From positions 28,617-92,616 of the forward strand of contig CAZUJL010000016.1 in assembly GCA_964620045.1 (NCBI GenBank): 64,000 nt of DNA, read 5' to 3'. Numbering within the stretch: the first letter of the stretch is position 1; each line of letters opens with the position of its first letter. Under the pieces are notes generated by a model that was not told the origin of the DNA, searched no databases, and saw only the letters and a program-made list of their open reading frames with translations. The translations under genes and the position numbers were made by a program. This stretch comes from VFKU01 sp964620045. Lineage in GTDB: Bacteria; Hydrogenedentota; Hydrogenedentia; Hydrogenedentales; GCA-2746185. This document shows, piece by piece, positions 20,401 to 28,551 of this stretch.

Positions 20401-20906
20401 ACTGCTTGGCTGATCCGTAACCGCGCGTCGGTGTAGACCGCCATCCTTCCCAAGTGTTCACTCGCGCGAACACTAAATTCTACCCCATTCCCACGCGCCG
20501 CGGGGAAATAAAACTGCCGAAAAAGGGGCCTTCATGCAGTATTTTGTCCGTCGATCGGGCTTATTTGCGCGGGTGGTTCCCGTAAACTCCGCAATACGAT
20601 CCCGCAGAGCCGGGCTGTAGCGGTGGGTGGGTCGACTACTGCAACCGCGCGCGCGGCCAACGCACACAGGCCCAGCACTAGCCCGAGGGCCACGCCCAGA
20701 CCCCGGTGCGCCCAACGCCGAAGGCCTCTATACCCATATGCGACCTGTTGCATTGCCGGACCCTGCGCCGCTCGGGGAAGCCCCGAGAATAGCGGTTGCG
20801 AAACAAGGGTGCTGCAGATTTTGCCGGTTTTCTGTACTGACCATGATATTTGACCTTCGTATTGAAATCACTTACGGTAACCGTTTCGAAAATGAGGAAA
20901 ATATCG
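20401..20906. other. 506-bp stretch without a convincing gene
   Basis: Between the GSDH gene (leftward) and the DGQHR gene (rightward) I find no family match. An inverted repeat GTGTTC/GAACAC (20454-20459 and 20468-20473) lies ~55 bp upstream of the GSDH start and could be regulatory. A short leftward frame at 20532-20753 contains one hydrophobic stretch but has no ribosome site or recognisable similarity. The promoter of the DGQHR cassette should lie in the last ~60 bp. Confidence 0.4.
20874..20884 (+). promoter_or_regulatory. Palindrome before the DGQHR/GIY-YIG cassette
   Basis: ACGGT-A-ACCGT is a perfect inverted repeat with one central base, 23 bp upstream of the chosen start, with TTTCGAAA directly after it (20884-20891). 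DndB relatives can repress their own operon, so this may be an autoregulatory operator; that is inference. Confidence 0.3.
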
Positions 20907-22037
20907 ATGAGTTTTGTAATCGCGCGCCCGGCGGCATTGGTGAAGCAGGGTGGTCTCAAGCTGTACACGACTTCTCTTCGGGTTTCTGATCTGCTAATCG
21001 AAGGATTTTATGACATCGACCGACTGGATCCAGATAACCCAAATGACAAGGGTTACCAGCGCCTTCTAAATAAAGCACGAGCCAAAAGATTAGCTGACTA
21101 TGTTCTCGACGGACAGGAGACGCACGACGCGTTTCTGCCAACGAGTATCTTTCTTGCGACAGATAAGAGTGTTGAATTCGACGGCGACAGCAACACGATT
21201 CGGTTCGACGTTCGCGACGTCGGCCCGTTCAGTGTCGTTGATGGACAGCACCGTATTGAAGGGCTGCGTCTCGCCGCAGAAAAAAATCCCGATGTTGGTT
21301 CGTTCGAAGTCCCCGTAAATATTGCAGTCGGTTTACCCAAAATTGCTCAGATGTGCCATTTCCTGATTGTTAATACGACCCAAAAAAGCGTGGATAGCGG
21401 CGTGGAACAGCGGATTTTCGCTCGCCTTACGGATGCTGTGGACACGGAAGACGTCCCAAACTTGCCCCGCTGGATTAGCAGGATTGTTGAGAAGGAAGAA
21501 GATAAACAGGCGCTTCGGATCGTCGATTACTTGAACAGAACACCGGAGTCCGCCTGGTTTCAAAAGATAGAGATGGCTAATCAAGATGTGAAGGGCGCTA
21601 CTATAAGCCAGAAAAGCTTTGTGAAGGCCGTGAAGAAGTATGTATTAACGGCTAATAATCCAGTTTCGGCATGGGAAGTCGAAAAGCAGCAGAAAGTATT
21701 TTTCAACTATTGGCGCGCTTTAGCGAATTTGCTCGATGCGGGCAAGCCTACCGTACTCTACAAGTATCTTGGGGTAGATCTGTTTTGTCGCTTTTCAGTC
21801 GCGTTGTTTGGAAAGCTTCAAAATCTCGGTGACTTTAAGATTTCTACTATTGAGCGCACATTGCAAGCCGCTTTTGACAATGCTGAAGGCGATGCTGCCG
21901 GCGTGGGACATCCGGATTGGTGGCTCAGCGGGAGTGGCCCTGTGTCCGGTATGAATGCGGCCATGCTTGCGAAGGTCAATCAGGATTTGATCCGAGCGCT
22001 CCACAAACAACAATCGGTAGGTGAAATTCTGTTGTGA
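20907..22037 (+). CDS. DGQHR-domain protein (DndB-like)
   Basis: 376 residues. The signature VVDGQHRIEGLRLA (DGQHR at 112-116) identifies the DGQHR/DndB family, a ParB/sulfiredoxin-superfamily group associated with DNA phosphorothioation (Dnd) and deazaguanine (Dpd) modification. The rest includes MCHFLIVNTTQKSVDSG, a family-typical segment. ATG 20907 is preferred since AGGA lies 9-10 bases upstream; ATG 20892 is an alternative. No dndCDE or dpd genes are nearby. The stop codon overlaps the GIY-YIG start by 4 nt. Base composition is clearly lower in GC than the neighbours, suggesting transfer. Confidence 0.88.
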   Translation: MSFVIARPAALVKQGGLKLYTTSLRVSDLLIEGFYDIDRLDPDNPNDKGYQRLLNKARAKRLADYVLDGQETHDAFLPTSIFLATDKSVEFDGDSNTIRFDVRDVGPFSVVDGQHRIEGLRLAAEKNPDVGSFEVPVNIAVGLPKIAQMCHFLIVNTTQKSVDSGVEQRIFARLTDAVDTEDVPNLPRWISRIVEKEEDKQALRIVDYLNRTPESAWFQKIEMANQDVKGATISQKSFVKAVKKYVLTANNPVSAWEVEKQQKVFFNYWRALANLLDAGKPTVLYKYLGVDLFCRFSVALFGKLQNLGDFKISTIERTLQAAFDNAEGDAAGVGHPDWWLSGSGPVSGMNAAMLAKVNQDLIRALHKQQSVGEILL

Positions 22038-22375
22038 ACGTCTCAGAGCTGAAACCCGAGGTGTTACTGCGCTTTGAATTTCGGTTGAGGAATCAAAAAT
22101 TTATACCAGCGTTACCTGGTTGTTACGCGTTGACGACATTTGATGGGTTGATCTTATACGTCGGTCTCTCGGAACAACTGCGTGTGCGATTTGGCCAACA
22201 TCGAGAGTCCAAAGAAAAAACAGCGGTAACAGATTTAGGGCGCGTCTTCTGGTTCTATCACCTCGAAGCCGAATTGAATGAAATCCACCGAATAGAGCGC
22301 GCTTGGCTGAACCAGCACTTGGACCTACACGGCGAATTCCCAATTCTGAATAAAATGTCGTCGCCGGTCAGGTGA
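22034..22375 (+). CDS. Small GIY-YIG-type nuclease
   Basis: 113 residues starting at a GTG that overlaps the DGQHR stop (GTGA). A GIY-YIG core is recognisable: GCYALTTF (29-36) and LYVG (41-44) stand for the two name-giving strands. RVRFGQH supplies the catalytic Arg region (~52), ERAWLNQH the metal-binding Glu (Glu88), and PILNK the conserved Asn (~106). These residues make an active endonuclease plausible. No other domain is present, so DNA targeting must come from the partner or from the host DNA state. AT-rich like the DGQHR gene. Confidence 0.75.
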   Translation: MNVSELKPEVLLRFEFRLRNQKFIPALPGCYALTTFDGLILYVGLSEQLRVRFGQHRESKEKTAVTDLGRVFWFYHLEAELNEIHRIERAWLNQHLDLHGEFPILNKMSSPVR

Positions 22376-22407
22376 TGGAAGCCCCTTAAGTGGGGGAGTA
22401 AGTATTC

Positions 22408-22430
22408 GTGGGCGAGGACGTCCGCGCCAC
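22408..22430. repeat. Intergenic imperfect palindrome, copy 1
   Basis: A near-palindrome centred on GGACGTCC, beginning GTGGGCGAGGA and ending GCGCCAC, lies between the cassette and mnmA. Its GGGCGAGGACG core recurs at 33922-33932, suggesting a dispersed hairpin repeat. Confidence 0.45.
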
Positions 22431-22489
22431 AAACACATTCGGGCGAGGCGCGACGGAAATTTGCTAGAATCTTCCCGGAAATCCGTGCC

Positions 22490-23629
22490 ATGACTGAACA
22501 AATCCCCAATCTTTCGTCGAAAGTCCTTGTCGCGATGAGCGGCGGGGTGGATTCGTGCACCGCGGCGGCGATGCTGGCGGAGCAGGGGCACGACGTGGTC
22601 GGCATTACGATGCGCGTGGTGGCGGAGCATGAGCACGCGAAGTCGTTGTTTCAGCCGTGCTGTTCGGCGGAGATGGCGAAGGACGCGCGGCAGGTGGCGG
22701 ACCAGTTTGGGTTTCCGCATTACACGCTGAATCTCGTTGAGACGTTCGACAAGCAGGTGATCGGCGATTTCGCGGACGAGTATGCGCAGGGGCGCACGCC
22801 GAATCCGTGTGTACGCTGCAATCAGCGGCTGAAGTTCGGCACGTTGTACAAGAAGGCGCTGGAGCTGGGCGCGGCGCGCATTGCGACGGGTCACTACGTG
22901 CGGCTGGCGCACGAGGGCGACCGCTGGGCCGTGCGGCGCGCGCTCCATGCGGAGAAGGACCAGAGCTACGTGATGGCGGGGTTGTCGCAGGCGCAGCTTG
23001 CGATGGGGCTGTTTCCGTTGGGCGAGATGACGAAGGAAGAGACGCGGGCGAAGGCGCGCGCGCTTGGTTTGGCGGCGGCGGAGACGCCGGAGAGTCAGGA
23101 CATTTGTTTCGTGCCGGACGGCGACTACAAGTCGTTCCTGCGTCGCCGGCTTGGCGCGCCGCGTCCGGGGCCGATCATGAACACGCGCGGCGAATTGATC
23201 GGCGAGCACTCGGGCATTACGGACTACACGATTGGGCAGCGTCGTGGCCTCGGCATCGCGGCCGAGCGGCCGTTGTACGTTGTGCGGATTGATGCGCTGA
23301 AGAACGCGGTCGTGGTCGGCTTCGAAGAGGAAGCCTTCTGTCGCGGGTTCATCGCGGACGAGGTCGTGTGGAGCGGGCACGAACGCGCGGAGGAGCCGTT
23401 CGCGGGCTTTGTGCAGATCCGCTACCACCACGATGCGGCGTCTTGTACGGTGATTCCGCGTGGGCGCGAAATTGAGGTCGTGCTGGATGAGCCGCAGCGC
23501 AGCGTGACGCCGGGGCAATGGGCGGTGGTGTATGACGCCGAGGGGCGCGTGCTGGTGGCGGGGCTGATTCGAGAGTTTGCTTCGGCGGCGCCGGGTTCTG
23601 CAGCAGCCAATTCTGAAGTGCACGCCTAA
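22490..23629 (+). CDS. mnmA: tRNA-specific 2-thiouridylase MnmA
   Basis: 379 residues. It thiolates U34 of tRNA Lys, Glu and Gln using persulfide sulfur and ATP. Visible are the PP-loop SGGVDS (17-22), the catalytic cysteines Cys107 in RTPNPCVRCN and Cys206 in ESQDICFVPDGDY, and the C-terminal barrel with TPGQWAVVYD. Both cysteines are intact. ATG start with a weak GGAA upstream. Stands alone after the AT-rich cassette; GC-rich like the core genome. Confidence 0.95.
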   Translation: MTEQIPNLSSKVLVAMSGGVDSCTAAAMLAEQGHDVVGITMRVVAEHEHAKSLFQPCCSAEMAKDARQVADQFGFPHYTLNLVETFDKQVIGDFADEYAQGRTPNPCVRCNQRLKFGTLYKKALELGAARIATGHYVRLAHEGDRWAVRRALHAEKDQSYVMAGLSQAQLAMGLFPLGEMTKEETRAKARALGLAAAETPESQDICFVPDGDYKSFLRRRLGAPRPGPIMNTRGELIGEHSGITDYTIGQRRGLGIAAERPLYVVRIDALKNAVVVGFEEEAFCRGFIADEVVWSGHERAEEPFAGFVQIRYHHDAASCTVIPRGREIEVVLDEPQRSVTPGQWAVVYDAEGRVLVAGLIREFASAAPGSAAANSEVHA

Positions 23630-23639
23630 GGGCGGCCAC

Positions 23640-23720
23640 AGGGGGCTGCCCCTACATTCTGAAATCTCTCTTTGTGGGCCTGGGGGAGATCCTTCGCTTT
23701 GCTCAGGATGACAAAGAGAG
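23640..23720. repeat. Intergenic hairpin repeat region, copy 2
   Basis: Two structures lie between mnmA and the GT9 gene: AGGGG-GCTG-CCCCT (23640-23653), and a perfect 10-bp inverted repeat CTCTCTTTGT/ACAAAGAGAG (23666-23675 and 23711-23720) that encloses a smaller hairpin ATCCT/AGGAT (23689-23693 and 23705-23709). It looks like a mobile or structural intergenic repeat rather than a gene. It may also terminate both convergent transcripts. Confidence 0.55.
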
Positions 23721-23726
23721 GGCTGT

Positions 23727-24560
23727 TTAGTTCGAGATTAGAAACACTTCTTCTATATCCGGCCAGGGTTCTCCTGTTGCTACGCGGACGTGGTTGCCTT
23801 GTGGGGCCCAGATTTTTGGGTTGGTCGTTGGGCCGAAGATCGCGACGGTGGGGATGCCGAGGGCGGCGGCGAGGTGGGTGATGCCGCTGTCGTTGCCGAC
23901 GAACTGGCGGGCGGCGGCTAGGTGTCCGGCGAGTTCGATGAGGGAGTCGCAGGTCAGGATTTCGCCGTCGAGTTTTTCGGCGAGGCTGTTTTCGATCTCG
24001 GTGGGGCCCATGCACCAGGTGATGTCGCGTTTGCAGGCGCGGTGTTCTTTGGCGAGCGCGATGAAGTTTTCGAGCGCCCAGTTTTTCTTCGCGCTGCCGC
24101 TGCCGGGGTGCAGCACGATGTCGAGGCGTGGGCCGACCGGCGGGATTCGTAGCGACAACGGCGGCAGGTCGCGGTAGCCGAGGCAATTCGCATAGTACGC
24201 GCTGGCGTGGTGTGTCCAGTGTGCTTCTGGCAGGCCGGGAAAAACGTCTATGCGCGCCACGCCGCAGGCGGTGAGTCCTTGGCGAATCGTGTTGTCGTTG
24301 TCGCGCATCCACACGATGACGCGATCGAAGTTTTTCAGGAATGCGCGCAGGGTGGGGGAAGGATCCGAGAACAGCGAGTGGAACTCGATGCGATCGAGAT
24401 CGTGCGCGGCGTGCGCGATTTTTCCCGCGACGGCTAACTCCAGGCGCGCGCGGTTTCCGGCTAGTTCGACCGTGGTTTCGTTCGCGAGCGCGGCGATGGC
24501 GGGGCAGGCGAGCAGGAAGTCGCCGATGGCTCCCGTGTGGACGACGAGCGTGCGCGTCAC
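23727..24560 (-). CDS. Glycosyltransferase family 9 (heptosyltransferase-like)
   Basis: 277 residues, short for GT9 (~330-350). It begins TLVVHTGAIGDFLLACPAI, the GT9 N-terminal loop. The C-terminal Rossmann domain has LHPGSGSAKKNW and FVGNDSGITHLAAALGIPTVAIFGPT, both hallmarks of ADP-heptose:LPS heptosyltransferases. It likely transfers heptose or a related sugar to a surface glycolipid or glycan. GTG start at 24560, 10 bp after the CHAD gene, so the two are co-transcribed. Confidence 0.9.
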   Translation of the reverse strand: MTRTLVVHTGAIGDFLLACPAIAALANETTVELAGNRARLELAVAGKIAHAAHDLDRIEFHSLFSDPSPTLRAFLKNFDRVIVWMRDNDNTIRQGLTACGVARIDVFPGLPEAHWTHHASAYYANCLGYRDLPPLSLRIPPVGPRLDIVLHPGSGSAKKNWALENFIALAKEHRACKRDITWCMGPTEIENSLAEKLDGEILTCDSLIELAGHLAAARQFVGNDSGITHLAAALGIPTVAIFGPTTNPKIWAPQGNHVRVATGEPWPDIEEVFLISN

Positions 24561-24570
24561 GGCTGTTTAT

Positions 24571-25473
24571 TTACCGTGCGCCGTGGCAGCACTTGCAGTG
24601 CCAGTCGCCGAAGAGTTCGTGGTGCGCTTTCATTGGCTTTTTTTCGAAGAAGGCGCCGAGTTCCTCGCGCGCGCGTTCCTGCGCCGCATCCGCTTCCGCG
24701 CCGATGGCGGCCACGAGCAGTCCGATTCCCGCGCGCAGGTTGCGCGGCGCGTCGGCCTCCATCGCCTGCACGCGGTTACGCAGCACGCGCAGATCGTTCC
24801 AGCGGCCGAGGGCGTCCTGCGCGGCTTCTAGCTGGTGCAGGAATTTGTCCGCGGGTTTTCCGTACAGGCGGCGATAGACTTCGACCGCGTACCGAAAGGT
24901 TTTCATGCGGATGCGCACGACGTGGAGGTCTTCGTCCAGCCGGCTGGTCCACCATGCGGCGTAGAGGGCTTCGGCCTTGGCGAGCCGCTTGCGCAGGCGA
25001 CCGCGCGCGTGGCGCAGGTGGCAGGCGGTGGATTTTGTGAAGTCGTGCCGGACGGTGACGAACAGCTTTGCGAGCGTGCCGTCGGCGAGGTCGGTGTGCA
25101 CTTCGGCGACGCCGGTTTGGGCGGCGGCGCGATCGTTCGCGAGGCACTCGGCTACATAGTTGCGTACGGGTGGCTCCACATCGGGCCACTCGCGCAGTAG
25201 GGACATGCAGACGTCCAGTTCACGCGCGGTGCCGAGGCTGCGACCAATCTTGCGCAGGCGCTTGCGCGCTTTGCGCGCGATGCTATCCGGGAGGTTGCCT
25301 TTGAATTCGGCGAGGTATACGCGCGCGCGACGCGAGGCGACACGTACGTTATGCACGGCGTCGGGATCGTCGAGCACATCGGCTTTCACGCCGTGCGCGC
25401 CGGTCAGAATGTCGAGCTTGCCCGCAGCGTGGCGGGCTTCGCGTTGCGACGTGTTGCAGGCGGCGCGAGACAT
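24571..25473 (-). CDS. CHAD-domain protein
   Basis: 300 residues made of two alpha-helical CHAD halves with conserved basic/His positions: VHNVRVASRRARVYLAEFK near residue 40 and LHVVRIRMKTFRYAVEVYRR near 185. CHAD domains bind inorganic polyphosphate and localise to granules; no CYTH phosphatase domain is present here. The C-terminus ends with HCKCCHGAR, a Cys/His cluster of unknown meaning. First gene of a pair with the GT9 enzyme. Confidence 0.9.
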   Translation of the reverse strand: MSRAACNTSQREARHAAGKLDILTGAHGVKADVLDDPDAVHNVRVASRRARVYLAEFKGNLPDSIARKARKRLRKIGRSLGTARELDVCMSLLREWPDVEPPVRNYVAECLANDRAAAQTGVAEVHTDLADGTLAKLFVTVRHDFTKSTACHLRHARGRLRKRLAKAEALYAAWWTSRLDEDLHVVRIRMKTFRYAVEVYRRLYGKPADKFLHQLEAAQDALGRWNDLRVLRNRVQAMEADAPRNLRAGIGLLVAAIGAEADAAQERAREELGAFFEKKPMKAHHELFGDWHCKCCHGAR

Positions 25474-25539
25474 AGAGTTTGGATCCGGGACAGGCCGTAG
25501 CAGCCTACAAACAATTCGTGGGTGGAGTCTATGCGGGAA

Positions 25540-25992
25540 TTAGCGCGCGGGTACGCTGATGACGCGGACTTCGACCGGGCCGACGCCGCGCTCGACCAGC
25601 CCGATTTGGGCGGCGGCGGCTTTGGAGAGGTCGATGATGCGGCCTTTGGAGAAGGGGCCGCGGTCGTTGATGCGGACGTCCACCGTGCGGCCGTTTTTCA
25701 GGCATTTCACGCGGACGATGGTGCCGAAGGGCAGGGTGCGGTGGGCGGCTGTGTAGAGGTTCTGGTTGAACAGCTCGCCGGAGGCGGTGGTTTTGCCGTC
25801 GAAGCCGGGGCCGTACCAGGAGGCGTTGCCGGTGGCGATGGTGGCGGACTCGATGATGGGTGCGGACTGCGGAGTAGGTTGGGATGCGGTGCTGGCCGTC
25901 ATTGACGGCTCAATACGGGGTGCGCTTCCGCAGGTGGCGACACTGACCACCAACAATGCGCAGATGAGACGTGAAGTTAGTTGAACGTGCAT
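25540..25992 (-). CDS. RlpA-like septal ring lytic transglycosylase/lipoprotein
   Basis: 150 residues: an N-terminal signal with a possible lipobox (SVATC), a short Pro/Ser linker, and one double-psi beta-barrel with ASWYGPGFDGKTTASGE, AHRTLPFGTIVRV and INDRGPFSKGRIIDLS. RlpA proteins cleave denuded peptidoglycan glycan strands at division septa. There is no SPOR domain, unlike the E. coli protein. 20 bp downstream of the FlgM-like gene, same operon. Confidence 0.9.
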   Translation of the reverse strand: MHVQLTSRLICALLVVSVATCGSAPRIEPSMTASTASQPTPQSAPIIESATIATGNASWYGPGFDGKTTASGELFNQNLYTAAHRTLPFGTIVRVKCLKNGRTVDVRINDRGPFSKGRIIDLSKAAAAQIGLVERGVGPVEVRVISVPAR

Positions 25993-26012
25993 CGATGCCC
26001 TGGGGGTGACCC

Positions 26013-26303
26013 CTAGAGCAACCGGCTAATCCGTTCGGCGACGACCTTGGCGACCTCGGGGCGGCGATAGTCGCCGCGCTCGATGGCCTGCCGTGCCGCT
26101 TCGACGCGGTCCGCGCGGATATCTTCCACGCCGGCCTGGAGTGTTTTGGCGATCGCGGCGGCGGCATGCGCCTCGCTGCTGATCACGACTCCGTCGGATG
26201 CGGTTTCCTTATCAGTGGAGGGGCCCGGTCGGTTGTCCCGAACGCTGGAGGGACGGTCCGAGCGGGGCTCTTGCGGCCCGCCGACTCCGTAGATTCCTAC
26301 CAT
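26013..26303 (-). CDS. FlgM-like anti-sigma-28 factor
   Basis: 96 residues. The first ~40 are polar and probably disordered. The C-terminal half (VVISSEAHAAAAIAK, then VEDIRADRVEAARQAIERGDY and RPEVAKVVAERI) matches the sigma-28-binding region of FlgM. FlgM holds FliA inactive until the flagellar hook is complete. No flagellar genes are in this window, so function rests on similarity. ATG with GGGAG upstream; pairs with the rlpA-like gene. Confidence 0.7.
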   Translation of the reverse strand: MVGIYGVGGPQEPRSDRPSSVRDNRPGPSTDKETASDGVVISSEAHAAAAIAKTLQAGVEDIRADRVEAARQAIERGDYRRPEVAKVVAERISRLL

Positions 26304-26500
26304 CGTTTGAACTCCCTTACTCGCTGGCCGGTTGGCACCACGCCCTCCGCCAATCAGGATTATCGGCGCGCCAGCCGAAAACCTTTAGCGGGTTGCTCTA
26401 CTCCTTTGCCCTTGCAGCCTTTACAGACGATAGCATGGGGGAAGTATGAATTCAACGGATAATATCATGGAAAACACGTAAACCGTTGAAATTAAAGGAC

Positions 26501-26929
26501 TTAGTGTTTTCGGCTTTCTTTGACGCGCTCTTGGAGTTCGTTGATGACCCGGCTGGTACCCTGCTTGGCGTAGCCGAGTTTTCGCTGGGCTTTGAGGCCC
26601 ATGCTGCCCGTGGGGTCGACTTCGGTGGCCCGCTTCCAAGCGTGGGTGGCGCCCTGCGAGTCCCCCTGTTTATAGAGCGAGAGCCCGAGGTAGTAGTGGG
26701 CTTTGGAATAAGACTCGTCGGCCAGCACGGCCTGGCGGAAGAATTCTTCGGCGCGGGGGTAGTTCTTGGCGTTGTAGGCTTTACGGCCGCGTTCGAGCGT
26801 GGCCACGGCCTCTTTGTGGTCGCCTTTTTCAGGCGGGGACGCTAGATCGGGCAGGAATTTCTTGATGAGGCGCTCGCCGGAGTCGTAGATCCGGTCGCGC
26901 CATTCGTCGATGCGTTCGCCAATAGCCAT
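26501..26929 (-). CDS. TPR-repeat protein
   Basis: 142 residues with about two tetratricopeptide repeats (ATLERGRKAYNAKNYPRAEE and AHYYLGLSLYKQGDSQGATH). The N-terminus (ERIDEWRDRIYDSGERLIKK) is helical. No signal peptide from ATG 26929, which I prefer because AAGGGG lies upstream; ATG 26962 is in frame and possible. It likely mediates protein-protein contacts; partner unknown. Confidence 0.75.
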   Translation of the reverse strand: MAIGERIDEWRDRIYDSGERLIKKFLPDLASPPEKGDHKEAVATLERGRKAYNAKNYPRAEEFFRQAVLADESYSKAHYYLGLSLYKQGDSQGATHAWKRATEVDPTGSMGLKAQRKLGYAKQGTSRVINELQERVKESRKH

Positions 26930-27011
26930 AATTGATAGGCCCCTTCCCCAGAGCGAAGGCATCCTAGCAGGCGACCACCGAAATGAAAAGCAGGAAATGG
27001 CGGGGGGTGTA

Positions 27012-28337
27012 TCAGATTGGTTCGACGATTTTTACGACGGCGTCGCGGGTGAAGTGCCCCGAGCGGCCTTTGAAGACATAGATGTACCGGTCTTCCTCCT
27101 GGTACACCTTCTCGGCGGCCACGGAAAGGCCGTTGTCGAGGATGATTTGGTAGTAGGCCTTGCTCTCGGGCGGCAGGTAGTTTTTTTCGACGGGGCGGTC
27201 GGCGGCGAGCTGGATGTGCGGCTTGCCTTCTTTTGCGAACTGCCGTTGGTAGAGCTTCACGCGCTTGACGTAGTCCTGCGTCTCTTTAAATGGCGGGATG
27301 CCGCCGTGCTTTTGCACGTTGCCGGGACCTGCGTTGTAGCCCGCGAGTGCGAACGACACATTGTTGTCGAAGAGGTTGAGCATCTTCGCGAGGTACTGCG
27401 TGCCTCCGGCGATGTTTTCCGCTGGATCAAAGATGTCCTTTACGCCCATGTCGCGCGCGGTGCCGGGCATGAGCTGCATCAGGCCGCGGGCGCCGGCGCT
27501 CGACACTGCGAAGCGGTTGCCGTTGCTTTCCGCCTTGATCACGGCAAAGACCAGCGACTCGTCGAGCGCGTAGCGGCCAGCGTAGTACTTCACAATGTCT
27601 TCAACTTTGCTGTCGCCGGTTACCTGTTTCGTCGGCGCCGCCGTTCCTTTGGTCACGCGGAACTGTTCGGGGACTTCAATTTGTTCGAGGTGTAGTGTTA
27701 CTTCCACGTATTCGGGCCGGTCTCTGTACTCCTCCGGCATATTCGTTGCCACCGGGGTGCCCTTTGCGTCCATGAATACCGTGCGGCCCTGCGACTTCGG
27801 CTTTATGTTGCCGATCACGACAGGTTTTTTGCGTTCTGCGGGCGCGGAGGTCGCGGATGTCGCCGTGGTCGTGGCGGTCGGGTTTTTTTCGTCTCGTCCG
27901 AAGCCACTGATGACGACCGGCTGGTCGAGATCTTTCATGGTGGCGTCTTTTCGCGGCGCGGGCGGTTCGACGACGGTGGGGAGTTCTTTTTTCCAGTCCG
28001 TGCGCGGCGCGGCATCGGCGGGGGCGTCGGTTGTTTTGTTCATCCGCTTGAGACGCCATTGATCGCGCAGCTTGCGGCGCGCTTCGCGGTCGGCGGTGAT
28101 TTGGATATCTTTTTCTTTTACGGCGGACTTCGGCACCGTGATCATTGAACCGTCGGCAGGGTCCTGGATGTAATACATTTCGGCACCAGCGCCGAGATAG
28201 ATGTTCTCGTAATGTTTGCCATCGACGGTGATGGAATCGGCACTGGCGCTACCGAGAGGAAGGAAGAGAATGGTGGCGAAAAGAAAAAGAACGGGGGGAC
28301 ACAGCGTGACCGTGGTTGTACAGCTCCGACACGTCAT
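27012..28337 (-). CDS. Lytic transglycosylase (Slt/GH23) with signal peptide
   Basis: 441 residues. ATG 28337 gives a signal peptide (hydrophobic ~13-30, then GSASADS); 72 further codons upstream are open but look non-coding. After a variable Pro/Lys-rich linker, the C-terminal GH23 domain begins near 240 with catalytic Glu270 in VIKAESNGNRFAVSSAGARGL, followed by LMQLMPGTARDMGV and FALAGYNAGPGNV. It cleaves peptidoglycan between MurNAc and GlcNAc, forming anhydro-MurNAc ends in the periplasm. Confidence 0.92.
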   Translation of the reverse strand: MTCRSCTTTVTLCPPVLFLFATILFLPLGSASADSITVDGKHYENIYLGAGAEMYYIQDPADGSMITVPKSAVKEKDIQITADREARRKLRDQWRLKRMNKTTDAPADAAPRTDWKKELPTVVEPPAPRKDATMKDLDQPVVISGFGRDEKNPTATTTATSATSAPAERKKPVVIGNIKPKSQGRTVFMDAKGTPVATNMPEEYRDRPEYVEVTLHLEQIEVPEQFRVTKGTAAPTKQVTGDSKVEDIVKYYAGRYALDESLVFAVIKAESNGNRFAVSSAGARGLMQLMPGTARDMGVKDIFDPAENIAGGTQYLAKMLNLFDNNVSFALAGYNAGPGNVQKHGGIPPFKETQDYVKRVKLYQRQFAKEGKPHIQLAADRPVEKNYLPPESKAYYQIILDNGLSVAAEKVYQEEDRYIYVFKGRSGHFTRDAVVKIVEPI

Positions 28338-28479
28338 GCAGGTAAACTCTTTACTCGCCCAAGCCCATGGCAATATCAGACTATAACATCGGTGCGATTG
28401 GAAGGCAATAGCCTTGGCCACTTTATGGGAAAATCCTGCCGCGCCTCGGCGTTCTATATCGACAAAGATGATAAAAGCA

Positions 28480-28494
28480 TGACAAATTTTGTCA
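28480..28494. promoter_or_regulatory. Perfect 15-bp palindrome in the divergent transglycosylase/phzF gap
   Basis: TGACAAA-T-TTTGTCA, 7-bp arms around one base, ends 57 bp before the phzF-like start in an AT-rich stretch. It has the size and symmetry of a dimeric regulator site. The regulator is unknown. Confidence 0.4.
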
Positions 28495-28551
28495 CTTTGA
28501 AGTCTGCATACTTCCGATACACCGTAGCATCGCTGGGAGCTTACAAAACGC

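Noticed and set aside
20532..20753. Leftward 73-codon frame with a hydrophobic stretch
   Set aside because: No ribosome site, no similarity recognised, and the stretch is GC-rich repetitive Ala/Leu/Val; cannot be supported as a gene.
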